A DNA stretch of 64,000 nucleotides from Segatella copri. Lineage in GTDB: Bacteria > Bacteroidota > Bacteroidia > Bacteroidales > Bacteroidaceae. A program made the translations under genes and the position numbers. The first letter of the stretch is position 1. Each line of letters starts with the position of its first letter. The notes beneath the pieces are model-generated. The model did not search any database and was not told the origin of the DNA. It saw only the letters and a program-made list of their open reading frames with translations. This document shows positions 16,724 through 26,747 of the stretch, in pieces. Location: contig NZ_JAPDVG010000001.1 of NCBI RefSeq assembly GCF_026015625.1, forward strand, positions 1,736,001-1,800,000. Direction: 5' to 3'.

Positions 16724-18532
16724 TCAGCACTTCTGAACGGCTTCCAGCATCTCATTATCTACATCCATATCTGTGAAAACCTCCAGGAGCATCGGGCGCT
16801 CGCTCTCGGCATGAATCAATTGGCTGATGCCCTGTTCCATCTCTTCCATCGTATGAGCTGCGAGATATTTTACCTCATTCTGACTACAGATTCCTTCAGC
16901 CGTTGCATGATGCTTTGCCATTATTATTTCTTCGCGAGCCTGACTCTCCTTTAATCCCTGGAACTTGCCAAAGATGGCACCGCCACCATTATTGAGCACG
17001 ATGATACGGAGCTTGCCGTTCAGATTTCTATTCCAGAGCGCATTCTGGTCATAGAAGAAACTCAGGTCGCCGAGAACGCAGTATACATGCTTATCAGACT
17101 TGTTCTTGCACATCGAGAAACCTACAGCCGTAGAAAGAGAACCTTCTATGCCGTTCACACCACGATTGCAGTAAACATGGCGGTCGGCATACTGATTCAT
17201 CAACCGGATGGCAGAACTGTTACCGGAGATGACGCTGCTCATCAGACCAGGAAGGAAAGTATCGAATTCGCGGTCATAGATACCATCGTCCTGAGCATCT
17301 TTATCGCCTAAGGTGAACGCTTTGAAATCCTGAGGCTCAACCTTCTGAAGCTGGCTGAAGAATTCCTTTACGGTAGCCAGACTGCTGAACTCAGGCTTGA
17401 AGTTCTCTTTGCGTTCATAGCTTTTAGCCAACGCATCCATCCACAATTTGCGATAATCCTCCCAGTGGTTGTGCCAGCCAAAATTACCCAACCATGACAT
17501 GGCATCACTGTTTGGCAAATCCATCACTTTAGTAAGATGCATGAACGTATCTTCGATATCAGCCTCTTGCGAGATTCTTATCTGCTCAACTCCTTTAAGC
17601 GAACGCAGATAAGATTTCAGCTTCTTGCTTACAATATGTCCACCTATATAAACCACCAGGTCAGGACGGAATCTTTCATCGTCCTTTATTTCATCCAGCA
17701 AATTCTCGAAAGCGCCATACAGGGTGGTTTTATTCCAATCTTCTCCCAGTTCTTCCTGAACCTTATATAGATAAGGTGGCATTGCCAGAGATTCCCATAA
17801 TATAGGCATCCGGTCAATATAAGCCAACAAGTCTACATATTTTTCGGTATTGTCCAACTGTCCTATTACCAACAATGGACGTTTGGCTTTTAACACACAT
17901 TCAAAAGGGGTCCCATCAAATGTGTCAATATTTGCCCTGCAGTAAGCAACCTCTATCTTGCGCTCAACGGGCAAAGCTTCTTTCGTAAACGAATAGAAAG
18001 GCTCAGAGATAGGTACATTGATGTGTACAGGACCCTTTACCCGCCCCATGCTTTCCAACAGCGCTTCGTTGACCAGCCGGTTGCAATACCAATGCATCTC
18101 TTCCTGCTGCTCACCTGCGAACACTTCTGGCAGAGATACTGCTTTTCTTACCATCTGCCCCAAAGCATCAGGCTGAGGAAGCGTCTGACCATCCAGCTGG
18201 TTGATCCACTGTGCCGGTCTGTCGGCAGAAATCACTATGAGTGGGATTTGCTGATAATAAGCCTCAGCTACTGCCGGATAAAGATTGAGCAATGCAGAAC
18301 CCGAAGTCACACAAACTACGACAGGCTGATAACCTTCAGCCATAGAAAGTCCAAGAGCTTGGAAGCCGGCGCTACGTTCGTCGGTTACAGGATAGCAAGT
18401 GATGTTTTCACACTCGTTGAGATTGTGAACTATGGCTGCATTTCTGCTGCCCGGACACACCACTGCATGGCGAACACCATGCGCTACCAGTAAACTTGTC
18501 AAAATATTGACGTTTTCTTTATTGCTATACAT
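16724..18532 (-). CDS. menD: 2-succinyl-5-enolpyruvyl-6-hydroxy-3-cyclohexene-1-carboxylate synthase
   Basis: A thiamine-diphosphate enzyme that joins isochorismate and 2-oxoglutarate. 602 residues, somewhat longer than the roughly 555 of E. coli. The N-terminal VCPGSRNA motif, the catalytic Glu in VTDERSAGFQALG (near residues 52-64), the diphosphate-binding CVLGDLSFFYDQNALW and the substrate-site NNGGGAIFG are all visible. Located 107 bp after menF on the same strand. Confidence 0.95.
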   Translation of the reverse strand: MYSNKENVNILTSLLVAHGVRHAVVCPGSRNAAIVHNLNECENITCYPVTDERSAGFQALGLSMAEGYQPVVVCVTSGSALLNLYPAVAEAYYQQIPLIVISADRPAQWINQLDGQTLPQPDALGQMVRKAVSLPEVFAGEQQEEMHWYCNRLVNEALLESMGRVKGPVHINVPISEPFYSFTKEALPVERKIEVAYCRANIDTFDGTPFECVLKAKRPLLVIGQLDNTEKYVDLLAYIDRMPILWESLAMPPYLYKVQEELGEDWNKTTLYGAFENLLDEIKDDERFRPDLVVYIGGHIVSKKLKSYLRSLKGVEQIRISQEADIEDTFMHLTKVMDLPNSDAMSWLGNFGWHNHWEDYRKLWMDALAKSYERKENFKPEFSSLATVKEFFSQLQKVEPQDFKAFTLGDKDAQDDGIYDREFDTFLPGLMSSVISGNSSAIRLMNQYADRHVYCNRGVNGIEGSLSTAVGFSMCKNKSDKHVYCVLGDLSFFYDQNALWNRNLNGKLRIIVLNNGGGAIFGKFQGLKESQAREEIIMAKHHATAEGICSQNEVKYLAAHTMEEMEQGISQLIHAESERPMLLEVFTDMDVDNEMLEAVQKC

Positions 18533-18639
18533 TTCACCTTATTTTTTAGGTTGTTTTTATGTTTTCAGATTCTTGAAGAGCCTTTGTCTTTTAGCATTAT
18601 AAAATCAGAATGAATCCCTATCATTTCTCTGCAAGACCT

Positions 18640-19818
18640 TTACAGGACCGACAGGATGGTCTGCATCTTAGCTTCAGTTTCCTTCCACTCCTTCTCCATC
18701 TCGCTTTCCTTCAGCAATCCGCCTCCGGCATAGAGTTCGCAGGAGCCGTCATCCAGGATGTTCATGCAGCGCAGGGAAACATAGAGATGCGTCTTACCTT
18801 TCGGCGAAATCGGTCCCACAAAACCACTATAGTATTTGCGCGACTGATGTTCATGCTGCAGGATAAACCGGCGAGCTTCATCCTTCGGTATTCCACAGAC
18901 GGCAGGCGTAGGATATAAGGCATCGAGCACATCGCCCAAACGCCCCGTATCATGCAGACGGAAAGCGATGTCGGTACGGAGATGATAGAGATTGGCAGCC
19001 ATCGTGGTATAAGGTCCCTTCTTCTGATATTCATCCGAAAAGACCTTGATGCAATCCTCGATATAATCGGTTACATACTGCTGTTCCTCTCTGTTTTTCT
19101 CCGACCATTCTATCCCTTCTACCGGATAATCGGCTACGGTCTTGGAAGGTTCAGCCTTTTGGGTGCCTGCCAGCGACATGGTTGCCATCTGATTCTGTTC
19201 ACCTTTGAGCAGAATTTCAGGTGTAGCCATCAGCCATATACCCGATTGGGGTGTATAAACCAAGGCTACAAAAAGACGGGGATACATCCGGCAGGTCTTC
19301 AGAAACAGAGCCTTTAAAGAGTCTGCATCCTGCACAACTGAAGTATTGACAGTATTCTGCACAGCTGAAGTCTTGCCGACATCTTGCACTGCTGAAGTCT
19401 GGACTGATTCTAAAGGCTGCCGATGACTCTGAATACGCAGTTTTCTTGCCAGAACAATCTTGCTGAATTTACCTTCAGAGAGCTGCCGGTGAAAGCATTC
19501 AAACTCCCTTGCATAGGCTTCAAAATTACGTCCCGACGTAAATTCTGCTGCGTCACGACGTAAATTCTGCTGCGTCACGACGTAGGAAGTGCCGCATCGC
19601 GATGCATTTTCAGCCCCCTCGGCAGAGAGAAGTTTGCTTTCATCCGGATGCATTAACACCACGGGACATTCGCTGGATGGTGCGAAAGGAGCTATCACGA
19701 AACCTTCCTTGCCATTCAGTTCTGCCACAGAAGAGAGTACCTCAGGTTCTCCCTCATGCTGAGCCACATAGGTAGCATGGTGCAGATAAGGCAGACGATA
19801 ATACGCAAAAGCTATCAT
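18640..19818 (-). CDS. menF: Isochorismate synthase
   Basis: Converts chorismate to isochorismate, the first menaquinone step. 392 residues. The C-terminal chorismate-binding core is complete: KFSKIVLARKL, MATPEILLKGE, SLAGTQKAE, CGIPKDEARRFI, YSGFVGPISPKGKTHLYVSLRC and YAGGGLLKESEMEKEWKETE. Two tandem-repeat insertions sit outside the core: three 9-residue units of the type TSAVQD near residues 138-164, and a three-unit 22-bp array around residues 74-95. Both keep the frame. The 5' end overlaps the thioesterase gene stop by 4 bp, so translation is probably coupled. Confidence 0.94.
   Translation of the reverse strand: MIAFAYYRLPYLHHATYVAQHEGEPEVLSSVAELNGKEGFVIAPFAPSSECPVVLMHPDESKLLSAEGAENASRCGTSYVVTQQNLRRDAAEFTSGRNFEAYAREFECFHRQLSEGKFSKIVLARKLRIQSHRQPLESVQTSAVQDVGKTSAVQNTVNTSVVQDADSLKALFLKTCRMYPRLFVALVYTPQSGIWLMATPEILLKGEQNQMATMSLAGTQKAEPSKTVADYPVEGIEWSEKNREEQQYVTDYIEDCIKVFSDEYQKKGPYTTMAANLYHLRTDIAFRLHDTGRLGDVLDALYPTPAVCGIPKDEARRFILQHEHQSRKYYSGFVGPISPKGKTHLYVSLRCMNILDDGSCELYAGGGLLKESEMEKEWKETEAKMQTILSVL
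19327..19407. repeat. Three 27-bp tandem repeats inside menF
   Basis: Units at 19327-19353, 19354-19380 and 19381-19407 share TGCAC(A/T)(A/G)CTGAAGT. They encode SVQTSAVQD, VGKTSAVQN and TVNTSVVQD in the enzyme, between two conserved strands of the chorismate-binding fold. Confidence 0.85.
19533..19598. repeat. Three 22-bp tandem repeats inside menF
   Basis: Two identical units (19533-19554, 19555-19576), core CGACGTAAATTCTGCTGCG, and a diverged third (19577-19598). 66 bp total, so the reading frame is kept; it lies in the variable N-terminal part of the enzyme. Confidence 0.8.
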
Positions 19819-20261
19819 ACCTTAGTTTCTGCCCCCTTTTTCTGATTGTCTTTCTTTGGAGTGAACACATAGTTGGTTACCTGTACGGTACAGATTACCT
19901 CACCAGCCGTATTCTTGATATCCACCTGCCAGGTATGCAAGGTTCTGCCCTTGTGCACAATCTTGGCAAAGGCAGTAACCGTATCGCCCTCGCTGACCGC
20001 CTGAACGTGAGTACCGTTCACGTTGATACCCACGGCAATCTGTCCCGGACAGAGCGCCAGGGAACCGATACCCGCCACATTCTCGGCAAGAGCCAGAGAA
20101 GCACCTCCACTCAAGAAGCCGAAAGGTTGGCGATTACGCTCATCTACCATCATCGTTGCCTGAAGCGTATCAGGCTCAGGGGTAGAAATGAAATGCATTC
20201 CAAGGGTCTTGGATAATCCATCAGTCTTGCTGATTCTTTTTACTAATTCATCTATGTTCAT
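19815..20261 (-). CDS. Hotdog-fold thioesterase, probable DHNA-CoA hydrolase (MenI-like)
   Basis: A 148-residue PaaI/YbgC-type hotdog protein. The NRQPFGFLSGGASLALAENVAGIGS segment holds the catalytic Glu/Ala-rich helix (residue E near LAENVA) used by the 4-hydroxybenzoyl-CoA and 1,4-dihydroxy-2-naphthoyl-CoA thioesterases. It is the first gene of the men operon and overlaps menF by 4 bp. Menaquinone synthesis needs DHNA-CoA hydrolysis, so this role is likely, but it rests on family plus context. Confidence 0.85.
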   Translation of the reverse strand: MNIDELVKRISKTDGLSKTLGMHFISTPEPDTLQATMMVDERNRQPFGFLSGGASLALAENVAGIGSLALCPGQIAVGINVNGTHVQAVSEGDTVTAFAKIVHKGRTLHTWQVDIKNTAGEVICTVQVTNYVFTPKKDNQKKGAETKV

Positions 20262-20351
20262 CTTATTATCTCCTATTTTTCGTATTTTGTTATTGATTCA
20301 GAGCTATTCGTTTTCTCTTCGCTCCAAAGTATGTTTCTGATAAACTCAACG

Positions 20352-20382
20352 CAAAGGTAAGACTTTCTTTAGAGAAAACAAA
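20352..20382 (-). promoter_or_regulatory. Promoter of the men operon
   Basis: Minus strand: TTTG (20382-20379), 19 bp, TACCTTTG (20359-20352). About 85 nt of leader precede the thioesterase ATG. The 272-bp divergent spacer to lysS holds nothing else clear. Confidence 0.7.
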
Positions 20383-20533
20383 ATTTATCGCACTTTTTAT
20401 TTGATGAAGGGCAAACTTTACATACCTTTTCCTTTCTTTAATAATAAAAAACATAAAAAACGGCATATAGTTCAGATTTATTTTGTATTTTTGCACCAAA
20501 AATAAGAAAATAAAAGATATATCTGAATAGAAT

Positions 20534-22264
20534 ATGAACATTTTAGAGCTAAGCGAACAGGAAATCGTTCGCAGACAGAGTCTTCAGACATTGCGCGAGA
20601 TGGGCATCGACCCATATCCAGCAGCAGAGTTTCCAACCAATGCATTCAGCACAGATATCAAAGCTGAATTCAAGGACGAGGACGAGCCACGCCAGGTAGT
20701 TATCGCCGGACGTATGATGGGTCGCCGCGTAATGGGTAAAGCTAGCTTCGCTGAGTTGCAGGACTCAAAGGGAAGAATCCAGGTCTATATCGCCCGCGAC
20801 GAGATTTGTCCAGACGAGAACAAGGACCTTTATAATACTGTATTCAAGAAACTCCTCGATATCGGTGACTTCATCGGTGTAAAGGGTTTCGTATTCCGCA
20901 CACAGACTGGCGAGATTTCTGTTCACGCCAAGGAACTGTGCCTGCTCTCTAAGAGCTTGAAGCCACTCCCTATCGTGAAGTACAAGGATGGCGTGGCTTA
21001 CGACAAGTTCGACGATCCTGAGTTGCGTTACCGCCAGCGCTACGTTGACCTCATCGTTAATGATGGTGTAAAGGATACTTTCCTGCAGCGTGCTACCGTA
21101 CTCCGCACACTCCGCAGCGTACTCGACAACGCAGGTTATACTGAGGTAGAGACTCCTACCCTTCAGAGCATTGCCGGTGGTGCTTCTGCCCGCCCATTCA
21201 TCACCCACTTCAATGCGCTCGACCAGGATATGTACATGCGTATCGCTACCGAGCTCTACCTGAAGCGCCTCATCGTAGGTGGTTTCGAGGGTGTTTATGA
21301 AATCGGCAAGAACTTCCGCAACGAGGGTATGGACCGTAACCACAACCCTGAGTTCACCTGTATGGAGCTTTATGTTCAGTACAAGGACTACAACTGGATG
21401 ATGGCTTTCACAGAGAAGTTGCTCGAAACGATCTGTATCGCCGTAAACGGCAAGCCAGAGCGCGAGATTGATGGCAACATCATCAGCTTCAAGGCTCCAT
21501 ATCGCCGTCTGCCTATCCTCGATGCCATCAAGGAAAAGACCGGTTTCGACTGCGACGGCAAGACCGAGGAAGAGATCCGCGCATTCTGCAAGGAGAAGGG
21601 CATGGACGTAGATGAGACCATGGGTAAGGGTAAGTTGATTGACGAACTCTTCGGCGAGTTCTGCGAGGGAACCTTCCTCCAGCCAACCTTCATCACCGAC
21701 TATCCTGTAGAGATGTCTCCATTGACCAAGATGCACCGTTCTAAGCCAGGCTTGACCGAGCGTTTCGAGTTGATGGTAAACGGTAAGGAGCTTGCCAATG
21801 CATACTCTGAGCTCAACGACCCAATTGACCAGGAAGAGCGTTTCATCGACCAGATGAAGCTTGCTGACAAGGGTGATGACGAGGCGATGATCATCGATCA
21901 GGACTTCCTCCGTGCCCTCCAGTATGGTATGCCTCCAACATCAGGTATCGGTATCGGTATCGACCGCCTGGTAATGCTGATGACCGGCAAGACCTTCATC
22001 CAGGAGGTATTGTTCTTCCCACAGATGAAGCCAGAGAAGAAGATGCCACAGAGCACCATCAAGGAATGGGAAGAGATTGGCGTGCCAGAGGATTGGGCAT
22101 ACGTGCTCCGCAAGGCAGGCTTCAACCTCATCTCTGATATCCGTGAAGAAAAAGCACAAGGCTTGCAGCAGAAGATTGGAGAAATCAACAAGAAGTACAA
22201 GCTCGGCTACGAGAAGCCTTCTGTTGACGACATCCAGGGCTGGATTAATGCAGCAAATGCTTAA
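20534..22264 (+). CDS. lysS: Lysyl-tRNA synthetase, class II
   Basis: Charges tRNA-Lys. 576 residues, with an N-terminal OB-fold anticodon domain (about residues 55-160) and a class II catalytic core. Motif 1 is near [16 protein letters not shown], motif 2 in [17 protein letters not shown] and motif 3 in [17 protein letters not shown]-terminal extension of about 70 residues beyond motif 3 (to WINAANA) is longer than in E. coli and usual in Bacteroidota. A TATTTTTG box at 20486-20493 is a candidate -7 element. Confidence 0.97.
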   Translation: MNILELSEQEIVRRQSLQTLREMGIDPYPAAEFPTNAFSTDIKAEFKDEDEPRQVVIAGRMMGRRVMGKASFAELQDSKGRIQVYIARDEICPDENKDLYNTVFKKLLDIGDFIGVKGFVFRTQTGEISVHAKELCLLSKSLKPLPIVKYKDGVAYDKFDDPELRYRQRYVDLIVNDGVKDTFLQRATVLRTLRSVLDNAGYTEVETPTLQSIAGGASARPFITHFNALDQDMYMRIATELYLKRLIVGGFEGVYEIGKNFRNEGMDRNHNPEFTCMELYVQYKDYNWMMAFTEKLLETICIAVNGKPEREIDGNIISFKAPYRRLPILDAIKEKTGFDCDGKTEEEIRAFCKEKGMDVDETMGKGKLIDELFGEFCEGTFLQPTFITDYPVEMSPLTKMHRSKPGLTERFELMVNGKELANAYSELNDPIDQEERFIDQMKLADKGDDEAMIIDQDFLRALQYGMPPTSGIGIGIDRLVMLMTGKTFIQEVLFFPQMKPEKKMPQSTIKEWEEIGVPEDWAYVLRKAGFNLISDIREEKAQGLQQKIGEINKKYKLGYEKPSVDDIQGWINAANA

Positions 22265-22402
22265 TTGATAATGCATAATTAATAATGTATAATTAATAAA
22301 GAGTTCCGGCTTTTTATTGGTTATACATTATATCTACAAACAAAGGCGAAAGCCTCATTATACATTATTAATTATTAATTATTAATTATAAATTCATTCG
22401 AA

Positions 22403-23401
22403 GTGTTCAACTGCGGTAAAATAGCGATAATTGGCGGCGGTAGCTGGGCTACGGCAATAGCCAAGATTGTGGTGGGTCATACTCATCATATAGGCTGGTA
22501 TATGCGTCGCGATGACCGCATCGAGGACTTCAAGCGCATGGGGCACAACCCTGCCTATCTGATGTCAGCACGATTCAATGTAGATGAGATTTTCTTCTCT
22601 TCCGACATCAACAAGATAGTGCAGAACTACGATACACTCGTGTTCGTCACCCCGTCGCCTTATCTGAAGAATCATCTCAAGAAGCTCAAGACGCGAATCA
22701 GCGATAAGTTCATCATCACAGCCATCAAAGGTATTGTGCCTGATGAAAACCTCGTTTGCTCAGAGTATTTCCATCAGGTTTACGATGTGCCTTACGAGAA
22801 CCTCGCCTGCATCGGAGGTCCTTCTCATGCCGAGGAGGTGGCACTGGAGCGACTGAGCTATCTCACCGTGGGCTGTAGCGATACCGAAAAGGCGCGTGCC
22901 TTCGCCAACGATTGTCTGGCGAGTGAATTCATCAAGACCAAGACTTCGAGCGACGTCATCGGTATCGAATACTCTTCGGTTCTGAAGAACGTATACGCCA
23001 TCGCAGCAGGTATCTGTGGCGGTCTGAAGTATGGTGACAACTTCCAGGCGGTACTCATGTCAAATGCTGTTCAGGAGATGCACCGCTTCCTGACAGCCGT
23101 CCACCCTATCGACCGAAGCATGTACGACTCAGTTTATCTGGGCGACTTGCTCGTAACAGGTTACAGCAATTTTTCCCGCAACCGCACCTTCGGAACCATG
23201 ATAGGCAAGGGCTACAGCGTGAAGAGTGCGCAGATAGAGATGGAGATGATTGCAGAAGGATATTTCGGCACCAAGTGTATGAAGGAAATCAATCGCCACA
23301 TGCACGTCAACATGCCGATTCTCGATGCTGTATATAATATATTGTACGAGCGCATCAGTCCGCAAATCGAAATCAAACTCTTGACCGACTCGTTCAGATA
23401 G
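22403..23401 (+). CDS. gpsA: Glycerol-3-phosphate dehydrogenase [NAD(P)+]
   Basis: Makes sn-glycerol 3-phosphate for phospholipids. 332 residues. The N-terminal dinucleotide site reads IAIIGGGSWATAIAKI; the catalytic Lys lies in SSVLKNVYAIAAGI near residue 192; the FSRNRTFG segment lies in the substrate domain. It begins with GTG at 22403, because no in-frame ATG precedes the Rossmann strand. The 138-bp spacer after lysS is AT-rich and carries copies of an AATTAATAATGTATAATTAAT-like repeat on either side of a short GC-richer core. Confidence 0.95.
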   Translation: MFNCGKIAIIGGGSWATAIAKIVVGHTHHIGWYMRRDDRIEDFKRMGHNPAYLMSARFNVDEIFFSSDINKIVQNYDTLVFVTPSPYLKNHLKKLKTRISDKFIITAIKGIVPDENLVCSEYFHQVYDVPYENLACIGGPSHAEEVALERLSYLTVGCSDTEKARAFANDCLASEFIKTKTSSDVIGIEYSSVLKNVYAIAAGICGGLKYGDNFQAVLMSNAVQEMHRFLTAVHPIDRSMYDSVYLGDLLVTGYSNFSRNRTFGTMIGKGYSVKSAQIEMEMIAEGYFGTKCMKEINRHMHVNMPILDAVYNILYERISPQIEIKLLTDSFR

Positions 23402-23485
23402 GCACATCCTATCCGTCGGTTTCGGCAGAAGAGTTTGTCTTCAAGTAGTAACATTAACACATTCATTTAGATATTAAAAGAAAAA

Positions 23486-24841
23486 ATGAAAAGTATCAGC
23501 TTAAACATTACAAAGGCTGCATCATTCCTTGCAGAAGGTGCAGTAAAGGCTTACGAGCCTAAGGTTAAGGCCGCTCAGGAAGCTCTTGAGAACGGCACTT
23601 GTGAAGGTAACGATTTCTTGGGATGGTTGCATTTGCCATCTTCTATCACTCCTGAGTTCCTCAATGAGATTCAGGCTGTTGCCAATACTTTGCGCGAAAA
23701 GTGTGAGGTGGTTGTTGTAGCAGGTATCGGTGGTAGCTACCTCGGTGCACGCGCCGTTATCGAAGGCCTCGGCAACTCTTTCGCTTGGCTCGTAAACGAC
23801 AAGAAGAACCCTACTATCCTCTTCGCAGGTAACAATATCGGTGAGGACTACCTCTTCGAGTTAACTTCTTTCTTGAAGAACAAGAAGTTTGGTGTCATCA
23901 ATATCTCTAAGTCTGGTACCACTACTGAGACAGCTCTCGCTTTCCGTCTTTTGAAGAAGCAATGCGAGGAACAGCGCGGTAAGGAAGAGGCTAAGGATGT
24001 TATCGTAGCTGTAACCGACGCCAAGAAGGGTGCTGCACGTACTTGTGCTGACAAGGAAGGTTACAAGAGCTTCATCATCCCTGATAATGTAGGTGGCCGC
24101 TTCTCTGTTTTGACCCCAGTAGGTTTGTTGCCTATCGCAGTAGCAGGTTTCGATGTAAAGCAGCTCGTAGCTGGTGCGGCTGACATGGAGAAGGCTTGCG
24201 GCAAGGACGTAGCTTTCGAGGAGAATCCTGCAGCTATCTATGCAGCTACACGTCAGGCTCTCTATACTCAGGCTGGCAAGAAGATTGAGATTGTATGCAA
24301 CTTCCAGCCTAAACTTCACTACTTCGCTGAGTGGTGGAAGCAGCTCTATGGTGAGAGCGAGGGTAAGGACCAGAAGGGTATCTTCCCAGCAGCTTGCGAC
24401 TTCACTACCGACCTTCACTCTATGGGCCAGTGGATTCAGCAGGGCGAGCGCTCTATCTTCGAGACTGTTATCAGCGTAGAGACTCCTAACGAGAAGTTGC
24501 TCTTCCCTCACGATGATGAGAACCTCGACGGTTTGAACTTCCTCGAGGGCAAGCGTGTTGACGAGGTGAACAAGATGGCAGAGCTTGGTACACGTCTGGC
24601 TCACGTTGACGGTGGTGTTCCTAACATCCTGGTTAACGTACCAGAGTTGAACGCTTACTACCTCGGTCAGCTGATCTACTTCTTCGAGAAGGCTTGCGGT
24701 ATCAGCGGTCTCTTGGAAGAGGTGAACCCATTCAACCAGCCTGGTGTTGAGGCATACAAGAAGAATATGTTCGCATTGCTCAACAAGCCAGGTTATGAGG
24801 CAGAGAGCAAAGCTATCCAGGAGCGCTTGAAGAATGAATAA
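23486..24841 (+). CDS. pgi: Glucose-6-phosphate isomerase
   Basis: Interconverts glucose 6-phosphate and fructose 6-phosphate. 451 residues, the shorter Gram-positive/Bacteroidota form. [14 protein letters not shown] and the phosphate-binding [14 protein letters not shown] are intact; the catalytic Glu in [12 protein letters not shown] and the His/Lys in the C-terminal third are present. It runs into the HAD gene with 3 bp between, so the two are co-transcribed. Confidence 0.96.
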   Translation: MKSISLNITKAASFLAEGAVKAYEPKVKAAQEALENGTCEGNDFLGWLHLPSSITPEFLNEIQAVANTLREKCEVVVVAGIGGSYLGARAVIEGLGNSFAWLVNDKKNPTILFAGNNIGEDYLFELTSFLKNKKFGVINISKSGTTTETALAFRLLKKQCEEQRGKEEAKDVIVAVTDAKKGAARTCADKEGYKSFIIPDNVGGRFSVLTPVGLLPIAVAGFDVKQLVAGAADMEKACGKDVAFEENPAAIYAATRQALYTQAGKKIEIVCNFQPKLHYFAEWWKQLYGESEGKDQKGIFPAACDFTTDLHSMGQWIQQGERSIFETVISVETPNEKLLFPHDDENLDGLNFLEGKRVDEVNKMAELGTRLAHVDGGVPNILVNVPELNAYYLGQLIYFFEKACGISGLLEEVNPFNQPGVEAYKKNMFALLNKPGYEAESKAIQERLKNE

Positions 24842-24844
24842 TTG

Positions 24845-25570
24845 ATGAAGGAAATTATTTTTAAATATATGAAAGAACACGGCTTTGGGGAATTCAACCC
24901 TAAAGCCGTGCTTTTTGATATGGACGGCGTGCTGTATAACAGTATGCCAAATCATGCTGTGGCATGGCAGGAATCGATGAAACAGTTTGATATCCACATG
25001 ACAGCAGCCGATGCTTATGCCACCGAAGGAGCCCGAGGCATTGACACAATCCAGATGATGGTGAAGAAGCAGAAGGGCATCGACATCACGCTGGACGAAG
25101 CACAGAAAATGTATGATGTGAAGACCGAAATATTCCACTCGATGCCTACTGCCGAAATATTTCCTGGCGTAAAGGAAATCATGCAGAAGATTAAAGATGC
25201 CGGCATGCAGGTAGGAGTGGTAACAGGAAGCGGACAGCGCCCGCTCATCATGCGACTGCTCAACGACTTCGGCGATTTTCTGGATGAAGCACATATCGTA
25301 ACCGCCTATGATGTAAAGCGCGGCAAACCAAATCCTGACCCATATCTCATGGGATTGCAGAAGGCAGGAAACCTGAAACCCTGGGAAGGCATCGTGGTAG
25401 AGAATGCTCCTTTGGGCGTCCGTGCCGGCGTGGCAGCCAACATTTTTACGGTAGCAATTAACAGCGGTCCGCTACCAGATGAAGAATTATCCAATAAGGG
25501 TTGCAATCTACTCTATCACCAGATGACTGAATTCTGTGATGACTTTGAAAACCTGATTGCTAAGGCTTAA
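24845..25570 (+). CDS. HAD-family phosphatase, beta-phosphoglucomutase-like
   Basis: A 241-residue HAD hydrolase of subfamily I. Motif [17 protein letters not shown] holds both Asp residues. The small helical cap, VVTGSGQ (motif II), [14 protein letters not shown] (motif III Lys) and [12 protein letters not shown] (motif IV, Glu-Asn in place of the usual Glu-Asp) follow. The asparagine at the second motif IV position occurs in beta-phosphoglucomutase-like sugar phosphatases, so activity is not excluded. Coupled to pgi, it may dephosphorylate a sugar phosphate; the substrate is not readable. Confidence 0.85.
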   Translation: MKEIIFKYMKEHGFGEFNPKAVLFDMDGVLYNSMPNHAVAWQESMKQFDIHMTAADAYATEGARGIDTIQMMVKKQKGIDITLDEAQKMYDVKTEIFHSMPTAEIFPGVKEIMQKIKDAGMQVGVVTGSGQRPLIMRLLNDFGDFLDEAHIVTAYDVKRGKPNPDPYLMGLQKAGNLKPWEGIVVENAPLGVRAGVAANIFTVAINSGPLPDEELSNKGCNLLYHQMTEFCDDFENLIAKA

Positions 25571-25635
25571 TCCGGTTCACCCACAGATATTCTGACTTAT
25601 TCAATAAAAAGACATCATTAAAAACATATAATGAC

Positions 25636-26745
25636 ATGAATAGAAAAGTAGCTTTAATTACAGGTATTACAGGCCAGGATGGTTCATACTTGGCTGAATT
25701 ATTGTTGGAAAAAGGGTATGATGTTCACGGAACTATCCGCCGATCATCTACCGACTACCGCGAAAGAATTGCCCATTTGGAGGGTACACCTAATTTCCAT
25801 CTTCACTATGCTGACCTCGGTGACTCTATGAGTATCATTCAGGTAATGAACAAGGTGAAACCTACTGAGGTATATAATCTGGCAGCACAGAGCCACGTAC
25901 AGGTGAGCTTCGACTCCCCTGAGTTTACAGCAGATGTAGATGCTACCGGTGTGCTCCGTATCCTGGAGGCTATCCGCCAATGCGGTCTGGAGAAGACCTG
26001 CCGCATGTATCAGGCTTCAACATCTGAGCTCTACGGTAAGGTAGAAGAGGTCCCTCAGAACGAGAACACTCCATTCCACCCTTATTCTCCATACGCTGTT
26101 GCCAAGCAGTATGGTTTCTGGATTGTCAAGGAGTATCGTGAGGCTTATGATATGTTCTGCTGCTCTGGTATCCTCTTCAATCATGAAAGTGAGCGCCGTG
26201 GTGAGACTTTCGTAACCCGCAAGATTACTTTGGCTGCAGCCCGCATCAAGCAGGGCAAGCAAGACAAGCTCTATCTCGGTAACCTGGATTCGCTCCGCGA
26301 CTGGGGTTATGCCAAGGATTATGTAGAGTGTATGTGGCTGATTCTCCAGGCTGAGAAACCAGAGGACTTCGTGATTGCAACAGGTAAGCAGCACTCTGTC
26401 CGTGAGTTCGCCCAGCTGGCGTTCCACTATGTAGGAATCGAACTGAAATGGGAAGGCAAGGATGAGAACGAGAAGGGTATCTGCGTTGAGGGTCCTGAGG
26501 AACTCATCGGCAAGACACTCGTTGAGGTTTCTCCTGATTTCTACCGTCCTACCGACGTGGTAAACCTCTGGGGTGACCCAACAAAGGCTAAGGCTAAGCT
26601 CAACTGGAATCCTAACACCACCTCTTTCGAGGATCTCGTAAAGATTATGGTAGAGAGCGATATGGCGAAGGTTGCTGCCGAGGATGCCGGTCAGAAGGTT
26701 CGCTGCAATCTTGCAGAATATTTGGAAAAGGGAATTGTTAAGTAA
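25636..26745 (+). CDS. gmd: GDP-mannose 4,6-dehydratase
   Basis: First step from GDP-mannose to GDP-L-fucose. 369 residues, extended SDR fold. The NAD(P)-binding [19 protein letters not shown] is at the N-terminus, catalytic Thr/Ser-Glu are in [13 protein letters not shown], and the YxxxK pair is in [15 protein letters not shown]. Two bp separate it from fcl, so the pair is one operon. Confidence 0.97.
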   Translation: MNRKVALITGITGQDGSYLAELLLEKGYDVHGTIRRSSTDYRERIAHLEGTPNFHLHYADLGDSMSIIQVMNKVKPTEVYNLAAQSHVQVSFDSPEFTADVDATGVLRILEAIRQCGLEKTCRMYQASTSELYGKVEEVPQNENTPFHPYSPYAVAKQYGFWIVKEYREAYDMFCCSGILFNHESERRGETFVTRKITLAAARIKQGKQDKLYLGNLDSLRDWGYAKDYVECMWLILQAEKPEDFVIATGKQHSVREFAQLAFHYVGIELKWEGKDENEKGICVEGPEELIGKTLVEVSPDFYRPTDVVNLWGDPTKAKAKLNWNPNTTSFEDLVKIMVESDMAKVAAEDAGQKVRCNLAEYLEKGIVK

Positions 26746-26747
26746 TT

